DNA of 64,000 nt, taken from Eubacterium barkeri. Lineage in GTDB: Bacteria; Bacillota; Clostridia; Eubacteriales; Eubacteriaceae. The stretch lies in contig NZ_FNOU01000001.1 in assembly GCF_900107125.1 (NCBI RefSeq), positions 186,001 through 250,000 on the forward strand, written 5' to 3'. The notes under the pieces were generated by a model. It worked only from the letters and a program-made list of their open reading frames with translations, made no database searches and was not told the DNA's origin. A program made the translations under genes and the position numbers. This document shows positions 41,479 to 49,636 of this stretch, piece after piece. Position 1 is the first letter of the stretch. Each line of letters starts with the position of its first letter.

Positions 41479-42834
41479 ATGAGCTATATCAAAGAATATG
41501 CAGACAAATTAAAGACGGCTGAAGAAGCAGTCGCCATTGTTAAATCAGGGGATTGGCTGGATTATGGATGGACGACAGCAACCGTTCGGGCGTTGGATGA
41601 AGCCCTGGCGGATCGGATTAAAAAAGAACCAGAACTGAAGGACCTCAAAATCCGCGGTGGGATCTTAATGTGGGAACCGGAGATTTTTAAACTTCCCGAT
41701 GCCAAAGAACATTTCACCTGGAATTCCTGGCATATGTCCGGAATCGAACGGAAAGCCGTTGCCAAGGGCTTTAGTTTTTATGATCCCATTCGTTATTCTG
41801 AACTACCCCGTTATTACCGGGAAAATATCACGCCGCCGGATGTCGCCATGTTCCAGGTGGCACCCATGGATAAGCACGGGTATTTCAACTTCGGTCCCAA
41901 TGCATCACACATGATGGCTGTCTGCGAAACGGCTAAAGTCGTCATTGTTGAAGTGAACGAAAACATGCCCCGTTGCCTGGGGGGCTTTGAAGAAGCCATC
42001 CATATCTCTAAAGTCGATGTTATTGTTGAAGGGGAAAACCCAGCCATGGCAGAAATGGGTGCGGGTGGCCCTGCCACAGATGTAGATATCGCCGTGGCCA
42101 ACCTGATTGTACCAGAAATTCCCAATGGCGCTTGCCTTCAGCTCGGCATTGGTGGAATGCCCAATACCGTTGGTGCTATGATTGCCGAATCTGATTTAAA
42201 GGACTTAGGGGTACATACCGAAATGTATGTGGATGCCTTCGTGGATTTAAGCCGGGCGGGTAAAGTCACGGGCTCCCACAAGACCGTTAATCGCTACAAG
42301 CAGGTTTATGCCTTTGCAGCGGGTACGAAAAAGCTCTATGACTTCCTGGATGACAATCCGGAGTGTATGGCAGTACCGGTCAATTATGCCAATGACATTG
42401 ATACCATTGGGAACATTGACAATTTCATTTCCATTAATAACGCAGTGGATATCGACCTCTATGGGCAGGTTAATGCAGAAACCGCCGGAACCAAACAAAT
42501 TAGTGGCGCCGGTGGTCAGTTGGACTTCGTACTGGGGGCCTATAAATCCAAGGGGGGCAAGAGCTTTATCTGCTGCTCGTCTGCCTTTAAGGACAAAAAA
42601 GGGGAACTGCACTCCCGGATTCGTCCCACCCTGGCCAATGGCTCAGTGGTTACCGATACCCGGGCCAATATCCATTATCTCGTCACTGAATACGGTATTG
42701 TAAACCTCAAGGGGTTATCCACCTGGGAACGGGCAGAAGCCATCATCAAGGTGGCCCATCCGCAGTTCCAGGATGAGCTCATAGCTGAAGCAGAAAAAAT
42801 GAATATTTGGAGACGGACCAATAAAGAAGATTAG
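41479..42834 (+). CDS. but: Butyryl-CoA:acetate CoA-transferase
   Basis: 451 aa. It exchanges CoA from butyryl-CoA to acetate, the terminal step of butyrate formation in many gut anaerobes. The family-specific N-terminal block [13 protein letters not shown] and [13 protein letters not shown] is present, as are [29 protein letters not shown], the probable nucleophile Glu248 in [13 protein letters not shown], and [21 protein letters not shown]. It stands alone between terminators, 3 kb after the butyrate operon. No buk/ptb genes are in the window. Confidence 0.94.
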   Translation: MSYIKEYADKLKTAEEAVAIVKSGDWLDYGWTTATVRALDEALADRIKKEPELKDLKIRGGILMWEPEIFKLPDAKEHFTWNSWHMSGIERKAVAKGFSFYDPIRYSELPRYYRENITPPDVAMFQVAPMDKHGYFNFGPNASHMMAVCETAKVVIVEVNENMPRCLGGFEEAIHISKVDVIVEGENPAMAEMGAGGPATDVDIAVANLIVPEIPNGACLQLGIGGMPNTVGAMIAESDLKDLGVHTEMYVDAFVDLSRAGKVTGSHKTVNRYKQVYAFAAGTKKLYDFLDDNPECMAVPVNYANDIDTIGNIDNFISINNAVDIDLYGQVNAETAGTKQISGAGGQLDFVLGAYKSKGGKSFICCSSAFKDKKGELHSRIRPTLANGSVVTDTRANIHYLVTEYGIVNLKGLSTWERAEAIIKVAHPQFQDELIAEAEKMNIWRRTNKED

Positions 42835-42870
42835 AATTAAAAAGGATGCCTTTCCGCATCCTTTTTAATT
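42835..42870 (+). terminator. Terminator of the but gene
   Basis: AATTAAAAAGGATGC-CTTTCC-GCATCCTTTTTAATT. Confidence 0.9.
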
Positions 42871-42983
42871 GCACAAAAGTATAGTAAGTCGCCAATAAAC
42901 TGCTTTCTCAGGGGGATGTAAAGGTGTTAATATAGAACTAATCATGAATTAAAGCGAAGACACCATTAAGTGGAGGAACGATT

Positions 42984-44273
42984 ATGCCCTACGGAAAACA
43001 AGAAGATTTTAATAATCCGACCCTTGAGGATTTTGAACAGAAAGCAACTCCCCAGGAAAAGAAGCTATGGGAGCGTTATTTAAAGGACTATCCCGAAAAA
43101 TTTCAGCGCAGCATTATGGCAGGCAGTGACGGCTTTTTATTCGTCTGTCCAACCGCTAATTTAGTGGTTGAACTGGAAAAGTTCCGCCGGTTTTCAGACA
43201 GCGCCGGTGGGGTTTCGGGTAAGAAGGGGGATGCCCTGCGGGAAATGGGACTGAAGGCCGCTGCTTTCACCTACCGTGAGCTGGATACTGATTTTGACGG
43301 TGTCTGTGCCGCCATTGACCGGGCCGTTAAACGCCAACTCAGCCAGGAAAGCCTGGTGGAAATTAAAAAGCCGACCCGCCTTCCCCTGGACGATGAGGAA
43401 GAACGCCCCCGGGAGGGCTACAAAGTCACCGTATCCGGGGAATATAAAAGTGAAGAACCCCTGGGCAGCTACACCAAGACCGACCGGGAAGAAAGTGTGG
43501 CTAGCTACAGCGGAAACCATAACAAAGTCATCAATCCCCTGACTGATGACGGAGAAGGCTACAGCTATACCCGTTTTAACCACCGGGAGGAAGACATTGC
43601 CATAAAAGGCAATTGGAAACCCATTACCCCCAGGGAAGAAATTTCCGAACAGGAGGAACCCCCCAAGATGGCAAAAGAGGAAATCAATGAAGCCTTGGCC
43701 CAAACCCTGAGCAGTGCAGCCCCTGGCCGTCGGTCAGAGCATACCGCCGCTCCCACGGATCGCAAGCACATCTTTATTGCCAAGAGTGCCGATATTGTCG
43801 GTAATGTCGCCCTAGGCAATGACACCAGCGTCTGGTACCAGGCCGTACTCCGGGGGGATGAAGCCCCCATCACCGTGGGTGATCGTTCCAATATTCAAGA
43901 TGGCACTGTGGTCCATGTGGCCCATGGCTACAATACCGTTATTGGAAGTGGTGTGACCATTGGCCATAATTGCACCATCCATGGTTGTACCATCGAAGAT
44001 GATGTTTTGGTCGGCATGGGAACCACCGTCTTAAATGGGGCTAAAATTGGCCGGAATACCATTATCGGAGCCGGGTCCCTGGTCACTCAGAACAAAGAAA
44101 TCCCAGAAGGCTCTCTGGTTTTGGGCAGCCCCGCCAAAGTAGTGCGCACCCTCACCGAGGAAGAAATCCAGAGTATTCTAAACAATGCCCAGGAATATGT
44201 GGATTTAATGGACGAGGAGCCTGGCCGCAGCTTTTATGAAACCGCAGAAGGTCATATCATTATAAGAAACTAA
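42984..44273 (+). CDS. Fusion protein: DUF559-like nuclease-fold domain plus gamma-carbonic-anhydrase-like hexapeptide domain
   Basis: 429 aa. Residues ~15-115 follow the DUF559 (Vsr/PD-(D/E)XK-like) pattern: EKKLWERYLKDYPEKFQRS, FVCPTANLVVELE and REMGLKAAAFTYRELDTDFDGV, but the expected acidic catalytic cluster is largely replaced. Residues ~120-250 are a charged, low-complexity linker. Residues ~255-425 are a left-handed beta-helix of the YrdA/PaaY gamma-CA family (SADIVGNVALGNDTSVWYQA, VVHVAHGYNTVIGSGVTIGH, TIHGCTIEDDVLVGMGTTVL) with candidate zinc histidines. AGTGGAGGAA precedes the ATG. I know of no described protein with this combination. Confidence 0.85.
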   Translation: MPYGKQEDFNNPTLEDFEQKATPQEKKLWERYLKDYPEKFQRSIMAGSDGFLFVCPTANLVVELEKFRRFSDSAGGVSGKKGDALREMGLKAAAFTYRELDTDFDGVCAAIDRAVKRQLSQESLVEIKKPTRLPLDDEEERPREGYKVTVSGEYKSEEPLGSYTKTDREESVASYSGNHNKVINPLTDDGEGYSYTRFNHREEDIAIKGNWKPITPREEISEQEEPPKMAKEEINEALAQTLSSAAPGRRSEHTAAPTDRKHIFIAKSADIVGNVALGNDTSVWYQAVLRGDEAPITVGDRSNIQDGTVVHVAHGYNTVIGSGVTIGHNCTIHGCTIEDDVLVGMGTTVLNGAKIGRNTIIGAGSLVTQNKEIPEGSLVLGSPAKVVRTLTEEEIQSILNNAQEYVDLMDEEPGRSFYETAEGHIIIRN

Positions 44274-44281
44274 GAATATCG

Positions 44282-44319
44282 AAAATCCCCTTGGCACAAT
44301 ATCCGCCAAGGGGATTTTT
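44282..44319 (+). terminator. Terminator after the DUF559-gamma-CA gene
   Basis: AAAATCCCCTTGG ... CCAAGGGGATTTTT. Confidence 0.92.
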
Positions 44320-44353
44320 AGAGCCTGCGAAGGTAATATAATAAAATATACTA

Positions 44354-44382
44354 TTGATTATATCCATAAAAAGAATTATAAT
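44354..44382 (+). promoter_or_regulatory. SigmaA promoter of the small sigma factor gene
   Basis: TTGATT (44354-44359), 17-bp spacer, TATAAT (44377-44382) in an AT-rich stretch. The leader is about 60 bases. Confidence 0.72.
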
Positions 44383-44450
44383 AAAGCCATGATTTGAACT
44401 CCCCGTTTATGAATCATACTGAATCTTCAACAGAAGTGGAAGGAGTTAAA

Positions 44451-45038
44451 ATGACAAAGGAAATGAAAAACCGACAAAAACGCATTGACGCATTCGTACA
44501 GCGTGGAAAAGAAGGGGATGCCGCCGCCTTGGAAAAGCTGGCCAGTACCTACAGGCCCCTGCTTTTAAGCTTAGTCAAAAAGACGACCTGGTCAAATACC
44601 GATTGGGAGGACGCCCTGCAGGAAGCCCATCTCGCCCTCATCCAGGCGGTTCACAGCTACGCCCCCGAGGTAGGCGTCTACTTTCCCGTATATCTTAAGA
44701 GTCAGGTGTTTTACCACCTGATGGCCCGGGTCCGCCGGGAAAAGGAACCGGCCCTCTCCCTGGATACGCCCATGGGGGATCCCGAGGAAGGCGGGACCCT
44801 GGCCGATACCCTGGAGGATGATACACCCCCGGCCCTGTCCACCCTCATTGAGGCGGAGGAATATGCTGAGCTCCACCGCCGCCTGGAAACCCTGCCCAAG
44901 CGTCAGCGACAAATCATCACGGACCGCTACTTCCGGGGCCTTTCCCCCGGGGAAATTGCCAGCCGGCTGGGCCTTGCCCGAAAAACCGTGGAAAACCTCC
45001 ACAGCCGGGCAATTAAAAATTTAAGGCGGTGTGTTTAA
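44451..45038 (+). CDS. Sigma-70 family RNA polymerase sigma factor (small, region 2 and 4 type)
   Basis: 195 aa from the ATG at 44451, five bases after GGAAGGAG; the open frame starts farther upstream. Region 2 is ALEKLASTYRPLLLSLVKKT through DALQEAHLALIQAVHSY; region 4 is LHRRLETLPKRQRQIITDRYF then LSPGEIASRLGLARKTVENLHSR with a clear helix-turn-helix. It resembles the small sigma/phage-like factors that precede DUF1659/DUF2922 genes in Firmicutes. No anti-sigma factor is adjacent. Targets are unknown. Confidence 0.85.
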   Translation: MTKEMKNRQKRIDAFVQRGKEGDAAALEKLASTYRPLLLSLVKKTTWSNTDWEDALQEAHLALIQAVHSYAPEVGVYFPVYLKSQVFYHLMARVRREKEPALSLDTPMGDPEEGGTLADTLEDDTPPALSTLIEAEEYAELHRRLETLPKRQRQIITDRYFRGLSPGEIASRLGLARKTVENLHSRAIKNLRRCV

Positions 45039-45137
45039 AAAAAATTTCATGAACCCTGGGGGAAAACCCTTCCAAAAAGCATTATATAAGTATAAGCACC
45101 GCGGAGGCTTAGAAAAAAGCATAAAGGAGAAATGAAA

Positions 45138-45362
45138 ATGGCAATTGAACGTAATGTCAACAGCATTGGGATGAAGATGGTGAACAACTACGGCACCGTG
45201 GACGGGGAGGTTCTGCGCAAAAGCAAAACCTACAAAAATGTCAAAGCCGCCGCCACAGATGCCGCCATCATGGCCACCTACAAGGCCCTGGACGGCCTGC
45301 AGCAGCCCGCTGCAGAGAACTGCTATGTTGTCACCACAGAAGAACTTGTGGAAACGGTGTAG
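45138..45362 (+). CDS. DUF1659-like small protein
   Basis: 74 aa from the ATG at 45138, eight bases after AAAGGAG; an ATG six bases earlier is too close to the ribosome site. The pattern KTYKNVKAAATDAAIMATYKALDGLQ is that of DUF1659, a short protein usually encoded just before a DUF2922 protein. Here too the DUF2922 gene follows 63 bp later. Function unknown; no signal peptide or membrane segment. Confidence 0.78.
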   Translation: MAIERNVNSIGMKMVNNYGTVDGEVLRKSKTYKNVKAAATDAAIMATYKALDGLQQPAAENCYVVTTEELVETV

Positions 45363-45425
45363 CTTAAAAAACCCATCACCGGATAAAATAAGGATTAGAA
45401 ATTCACACTGATTAAGGAGAAGAAA

Positions 45426-45659
45426 ATGAGTATTATCAACCAAAAGGACCTCGTCCTCACCTACAAAAAAGAGGATGACAGCAACTACAGCCTGACCGTC
45501 GCGGATTATAAGGATGGCATTACCGATGCCGAAGTAAAAACCGGTGCCCAGGCCATCCTGACCCAGGACATTTTCGCCCCTGGGGGCATGGATCTGACAG
45601 CCCTGGTCTCTGCCAAACGGGTCGACAAGACCACCACTGATGTCAGCCTGGCCGACTAA
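45426..45659 (+). CDS. DUF2922-like small protein
   Basis: 77 aa. KDLVLTYKKEDDSNYSLTVADYKDGITDAEVKTGAQAILTQDIF (in pattern) followed by LVSAKRVDKTTTDVSL matches DUF2922. AAGGAGAAG precedes the ATG. The M15 peptidase gene overlaps its last 20 bases in another frame. DUF1659 and DUF2922 proteins are a conserved pair of unknown function in Firmicutes. Confidence 0.8.
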   Translation: MSIINQKDLVLTYKKEDDSNYSLTVADYKDGITDAEVKTGAQAILTQDIFAPGGMDLTALVSAKRVDKTTTDVSLAD

Positions 45660-46212
45660 GCTTGGCCTCCTGGCCCTGACCCTCCTCCTGCTGACCGCCG
45701 CCGCCCTGACCCTGAGTCCGGGGGCGGCCCAGCCGGAGCCGCCGGGACAGGCTGGACCCACCCCCACCACCGAAGTCGCACCCCCAGCCCCGGACACCAA
45801 GCCCCTGGTCGATGCCACCATCCCCGACACCCCAGAGGCGGACACCCTGCCAGAGGGTGCTGTCACCATCCCCATGGCCAGTGCCCACTTTAAAATGGCG
45901 GAATACGCCTGCACCTGCCCGGGCTATTGCGATGGTTGGCCCAGCCCCATGGACCCTGACCTCCTGGCCACCATTGAAATCCTCCGGGAAAGCCTGGGTG
46001 CCCCGGTCATCATCACCAGTGGGGTGCGCTGTACCCGGTACAACGCCGAGGTGGGAGGGATTGAATACTCCCGTCATCTAAGGGGCCACGCCGCCGATCT
46101 CTACAGCCCCCAGATCGACATCCACACCGTTGCCCAGGTGGCCAGCACCCTGGGACTGACCGTCATCACCTATTATGACCAAGGCTTTATCCATGTCGAA
46201 AATGAAAAGTAA
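45640..46212 (+). CDS. M15-family D-Ala-D-Ala carboxypeptidase-like protein, secreted or membrane-anchored
   Basis: 190 aa. An N-terminal hydrophobic segment (LGLLALTLLLLTAAALTL) acts as signal or anchor, then a Pro/Thr-rich linker (~30-80), then a Peptidase_M15A-type domain. Zinc ligands are visible in SRHLRGHAADL (His, Asp) and FIHVE (His). CTCPGYCDG may form disulfides. It probably trims or binds peptidoglycan. The ATG at 45640 lies inside the DUF2922 gene with a poor ribosome site, suggesting coupled translation. Confidence 0.82.
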   Translation: MSAWPTKLGLLALTLLLLTAAALTLSPGAAQPEPPGQAGPTPTTEVAPPAPDTKPLVDATIPDTPEADTLPEGAVTIPMASAHFKMAEYACTCPGYCDGWPSPMDPDLLATIEILRESLGAPVIITSGVRCTRYNAEVGGIEYSRHLRGHAADLYSPQIDIHTVAQVASTLGLTVITYYDQGFIHVENEK

Positions 46213-46214
46213 CG

Positions 46215-46245
46215 CCAAGCCCCCGGCACACACCGGGGGCTTTTG
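46215..46245 (+). terminator. Terminator after the M15 peptidase gene
   Basis: AAGCCCCCGG-CACACA-CCGGGGGCTTTT. Confidence 0.92.
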
Positions 46246-46331
46246 AATGGGATAGCAAGCTGTAAAAGGGTGTGAAAGACATATTCGTCGGTGCCGATAG
46301 CAAAAAATACAGTCAATCTTACAGATAATCC

Positions 46332-46360
46332 TTGACAATACCCTGGAATGGGTGTAAGCT
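46332..46360 (+). promoter_or_regulatory. Promoter upstream of the c-di-GMP riboswitch
   Basis: TTGACA (46332-46337), 17-bp spacer, TAAGCT (46355-46360). The predicted start at ~46367 falls just before the aptamer. Confidence 0.65.
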
Positions 46361-46369
46361 TGACCTATG

Positions 46370-46450
46370 ATAAAGGCAAAACAGCCGAAAGGCTGTGACG
46401 CAAAGCTTAAGGGCCTACGTCCAGCAGGATATGGCAGCCAGTTACCGGAA
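46370..46450 (+). ncRNA. Cyclic di-GMP-I (GEMM) riboswitch upstream of a type IV pilin
   Basis: Aptamer landmarks in order: AAAGGCAAAAC, a stem capped by a GAAA tetraloop (CAGCC-GAAA-GGCTG), the invariant GACGCAAAGC (46397-46406), GGCCTA (46412-46417), a TATGG tetraloop-receptor half, and AGCCAGTTACCGG closing the fold. The ~110 bases after it can form an AAGCC-CTGGAA / TTCCAG-GGCTT stem as expression platform before the pilin ribosome site. By analogy with C. difficile pilA1, c-di-GMP would raise pilin expression. Confidence 0.92.
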
Positions 46451-46557
46451 ATGCGGACTATTTCTGGACCTTAAGCCTCTGGAAAGCAGGACGCTGTTTT
46501 TGATTCCAGAAAAAATTGGCTTTCATTAAAAATTATATAAATAAAGGAGAAACGGTT

Positions 46558-47055
46558 ATGCAACTATGGAAGAAAATGAAGAAGAACCGTAAAGGGTTCA
46601 CCCTGGTAGAAATCATTGTGGTGCTGGTTATTCTGGCGATTTTGGCGGCTTTTACGATTCCTGCGATGTTGGGGTTCGTGAATGATGCGAGAGCGAAGGC
46701 TGCAATTGCACAGGCTAGAGAGGTTTATGTTGCGGCACAGGCAGCTACGAGTGAAGTTTTAGCCGGAAAGGGCGAAACGAAACTTACGGATGATCATAAA
46801 GCATCAATTATAAAAAAGACAACAGCACAAGTATCTAGTGATTTGGCAGGGTTTACGATTAAAGATACAAATGTTATTGATGCAACGACATTACCGGCTA
46901 ATGATTCAGTGACAAAACCGACTAATCCTAATGAGGCTGTCTTATATATTGATGGAAATACAAGCAAAGTTCTAGGTCTTACATTTAAGTCTGCTGGAAC
47001 AAATTCTAAAGTTTTATATCTTAAAGGTGAAGAGGGAACAGATGTTCTGGAGTAG
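46558..47055 (+). CDS. Type IV pilin (major pilin candidate)
   Basis: 165 aa. Short basic leader (MQLWKKMKKNRKG), prepilin peptidase site G/FTLVEIIVV and a 20-residue hydrophobic helix, then a globular domain. The ATG at 46558 follows AAAGGAG. The first ~65 codons have the base composition of the core genes; the rest is clearly AT-richer. It is expressed alone (riboswitch upstream, terminator downstream), 6 kb from the pilus assembly operon, as expected for an abundant, c-di-GMP-controlled subunit. Confidence 0.92.
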   Translation: MQLWKKMKKNRKGFTLVEIIVVLVILAILAAFTIPAMLGFVNDARAKAAIAQAREVYVAAQAATSEVLAGKGETKLTDDHKASIIKKTTAQVSSDLAGFTIKDTNVIDATTLPANDSVTKPTNPNEAVLYIDGNTSKVLGLTFKSAGTNSKVLYLKGEEGTDVLE

Positions 47056-47106
47056 GATTCTATAGGATTAGTAAAAATTAATTCTTTTGTATAATTAGAA
47101 GTAGCT

Positions 47107-47134
47107 AAAAGAGTAACGTTTGTTGCTCTTTTTT
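47107..47134 (+). terminator. Terminator after the pilin gene
   Basis: AAAAGAG-AAC-GTTT-GTT-CTCTTTTTT. Confidence 0.85.
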
Positions 47135-47147
47135 CATGGAGAATGAA

Positions 47148-48404
47148 ATGGCAAAGAGAAGTAGTGTTTTGTTTTCGGAAAGTGTGGCTATAGTACTTTC
47201 CATCCTCCCCCTAATCACCATCCAACAACTCCCAGACCCCATCGTCCAACCCAAAATCTATGCAATCTTCTTCTGCGTTACGGCCAGTATCATCATCTTT
47301 TCACCGGGCATCATCACCTTTTTCGAGAGAAAGCCTCAGGCACCGGTGCCGGTGAAATGGGCGCTGTTGTATTTACTTCTGATCACCCTAACCCTGCAAT
47401 TCTCCCAAAATATCTACCGCTCTCTCTACGGGGTGACTACCCGCATGGAGGGGTACCTCGTGTTGGTGTTTTACATCCTGATGTTTCTTCTGGCGGCTTT
47501 CTTTTATCGTCCCCGGCCCTGGCATTTGAAATTATACCTCTGCGGGGCGGTGGTGATGGCCCTCCACGCCCTGTTGATTCGCTACGAAACCCTCCTCTTT
47601 GGCATTGACCCTAGGGCCACGGATTTATTGGTTCTTCAGTTTACAGGCTGTGGAAACCAAAATTTTTTAGGCTCTTATATGGCCCTGGCCCTTCCCGTGG
47701 CCCTCTGGGCAGCCTTTAGATCCGGGGGATTGGCTTACCCGGCGGCGGGGATGATTTATTTCGGTTTGTTGTCCAGCAATACAAGGGGGAGCTGGATTGG
47801 GGCCTGTGTGGTTTTTGGAATGATGGTGCTGTGCTATTGGCGTCAGCCCGGGTGCCGCCGACGCATCCTGATAATCTGTGGAATTTTTGTGGCCATTACC
47901 CTGGTGTATTTTACCACCAGTACCGGAGCCACGGACCGCTTTAAAAGCTTTGGATCTGTGAACTCCCGGGGGTTTATTTATTGGGTTACCGCCCAGCTCA
48001 TTTTCATGCGCCCTGGTACGGGTTGGGGCATTGAAACCTTAGACTTCGCTATTTTTGACCATTTTCAGCAGCAGGTCATCGATTATTTTGGGTATTACGC
48101 CATCATTGACAAGGCCCATTGTGAAATTCTCCAGGTGGCCTTTTGCAGTGGCATTCCGGCGGCAGTGGCTTTTGTGGGGACCCAACTATCCACGGTAATC
48201 CGGGGGATTCGGCGCTTTGCCCTCTGGGGCCCCCAGGCTCCATTGCTCTTCGGTATTGGGGCTTATATGATTGCCGCTCTGTGGAATATCTCCGTGGTCA
48301 ACGTGGCCCCCATCCTCTGGACCTTCTGCGGCATGCTGGTTTCCGTCACCCGTACTGTGGAGGAGGATCCGGACCCAGAGGCTTTTCTGATGACGCTCAG
48401 ATGA
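47148..48404 (+). CDS. O-antigen ligase/Wzy-like polytopic membrane protein
   Basis: 418 aa from the ATG at 47148, six bases after GGAG (ATG 47136 has no site). About ten membrane segments with a larger central external loop. The block QFTGCGNQNFLGSYMALALP and SSNTRGSWIGACVVF matches the Wzy/O-antigen ligase (PglL-like) layout, as does NSRGFIYWVTAQLI followed by PGTGWGIETL. The pilin gene just upstream makes a pilin O-glycan ligase possible; capsule or teichoic polymer ligation is the alternative. Confidence 0.75.
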   Translation: MAKRSSVLFSESVAIVLSILPLITIQQLPDPIVQPKIYAIFFCVTASIIIFSPGIITFFERKPQAPVPVKWALLYLLLITLTLQFSQNIYRSLYGVTTRMEGYLVLVFYILMFLLAAFFYRPRPWHLKLYLCGAVVMALHALLIRYETLLFGIDPRATDLLVLQFTGCGNQNFLGSYMALALPVALWAAFRSGGLAYPAAGMIYFGLLSSNTRGSWIGACVVFGMMVLCYWRQPGCRRRILIICGIFVAITLVYFTTSTGATDRFKSFGSVNSRGFIYWVTAQLIFMRPGTGWGIETLDFAIFDHFQQQVIDYFGYYAIIDKAHCEILQVAFCSGIPAAVAFVGTQLSTVIRGIRRFALWGPQAPLLFGIGAYMIAALWNISVVNVAPILWTFCGMLVSVTRTVEEDPDPEAFLMTLR

Positions 48405-48560
48405 GTTGTTACAAGGTTAGCCAGTTTATCCAAGACATCCGGAAGAGCCTGTTTTAAACGGCTTAAAGCCCACTCTCGAACATTCCCAACAGTATTTTCC
48501 TGGCCTATTACCTCTTTTCATGCTATCATAATCGTAACGAATATTAGGAGGAGGAGATTT
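48405..48560. other. Intergenic stretch, possible gene remnant on the minus strand
   Basis: No plus-strand gene. Read on the minus strand it gives a ~36-residue protein-like stretch containing REWALSRLKQALPDVLDKLA without a start codon, perhaps a decayed gene end. GGAGGAGG at its end is the ribosome site of the next gene. Confidence 0.25.
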
Positions 48561-49445
48561 ATGGAGCAGTTTTTTTTGAATCTCAGCATGTTAATCATCG
48601 AGTTTTTCATCTTTGCTGTGATTGGGTGGTGCATGGAGGTCATTTTAAAATACTTCCAGTATCATCGCTTTATTAACCGGGGGTTCCTCATCGGGCCCTA
48701 TTGCCCGATTTATGGGGCTGGGGTGGTGGCAGTGACCCTGTTAGTCGGTGGAATGATTGGCCGGCACGGGACCATTGGGGAGACCTTCCTTGCCGGGTTT
48801 GTGATTTGCGGGATACTGGAGTACTTTACCAGCTGGTACATGGAAAAGGTGTTCCATGCCCGGTGGTGGGACTATAGTAAAAAGCCCATGAATTTAAATG
48901 GCCGGATATGGATTGGCAATCTGGTGCTCTTCGGGGTGGCCAGTGTGGGGATTATCTGGTTGATCGATCCCCTTTACTTTGGCTTGATGGCAGGGGTGTC
49001 ACCCTTTGTGATTCAGCTGTTGGCTATAATCATTGTTGTGGTGATGTTAGGGGATTACGCTTACTCACACTTCTTAATGAATCTGGTGAAGCGGGAAATC
49101 GACAGCCAGGATGCGGATGATACTGAGGAAATCAGCCGCCAGGTCCACGCCATGCTTAAGGACAAGCAGCTTCTCCTTCGGCGGATTGAGGCCGCTTATC
49201 CCAATGCCCAGGCTCGTCCAAAGGATTTAATGGCAGCCCGGAAGGAAGCCAAGAAGGCTTATAGCTTTGCGGTGAAGCAGGTCCATCAGGTGGCGAAACC
49301 TTATGAACGTGCCATTAAAGAAGGCCAGGGAAGGGCGTCAACGGCTGTAGCCGATTTACGCCAGGCTCTGGAAGCGGCGAAGCAGAAAGAGGAAGCGGCC
49401 AAAGAAAAGCTCCATGATCTCGATGGTCGAATTTTTAAGGATTAA
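48561..49445 (+). CDS. Putative ABC-transporter type IV (CmpB-like) membrane protein
   Basis: 294 aa. The N-terminal ~170 residues hold five or so membrane segments with the family pattern FAVIGWCMEVILKYF, NRGFLIGPYCPIYGAGVV and WWDYSKKPMNLNGRIWIGN. The C-terminal ~120 residues are cytoplasmic and helical (repeated Ala/Lys/Glu, ADLRQALEAAKQKEEAAKEK), a probable coiled coil. The family name in databases is a misnomer-prone label; no transport partner is encoded nearby. Function unknown. Confidence 0.82.
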   Translation: MEQFFLNLSMLIIEFFIFAVIGWCMEVILKYFQYHRFINRGFLIGPYCPIYGAGVVAVTLLVGGMIGRHGTIGETFLAGFVICGILEYFTSWYMEKVFHARWWDYSKKPMNLNGRIWIGNLVLFGVASVGIIWLIDPLYFGLMAGVSPFVIQLLAIIIVVVMLGDYAYSHFLMNLVKREIDSQDADDTEEISRQVHAMLKDKQLLLRRIEAAYPNAQARPKDLMAARKEAKKAYSFAVKQVHQVAKPYERAIKEGQGRASTAVADLRQALEAAKQKEEAAKEKLHDLDGRIFKD

Positions 49446-49455
49446 TCCAATGGCC

Positions 49456-49489
49456 AAAGCGTACTGACGGACTCAGTGCGCTTTTTTAA
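49456..49489 (+). terminator. Terminator before the oad operon
   Basis: AAGCG-ACTGA-CGGAC-TCAGT-CGCTTTTTT. Confidence 0.85.
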
Positions 49490-49636
49490 ATGGATGGAGA
49501 CAGCAATTTTCTTTAAGAAACAGTTTAGGAAAGGACAAGAAATTACATTGTGATTAAATTGAAAACGTGTTAAAATAGTAACGATCTTCGTTTTTAAAGC
49601 GACAGATATTATTTTGTTGAGAAGGGGGAATTTGTT

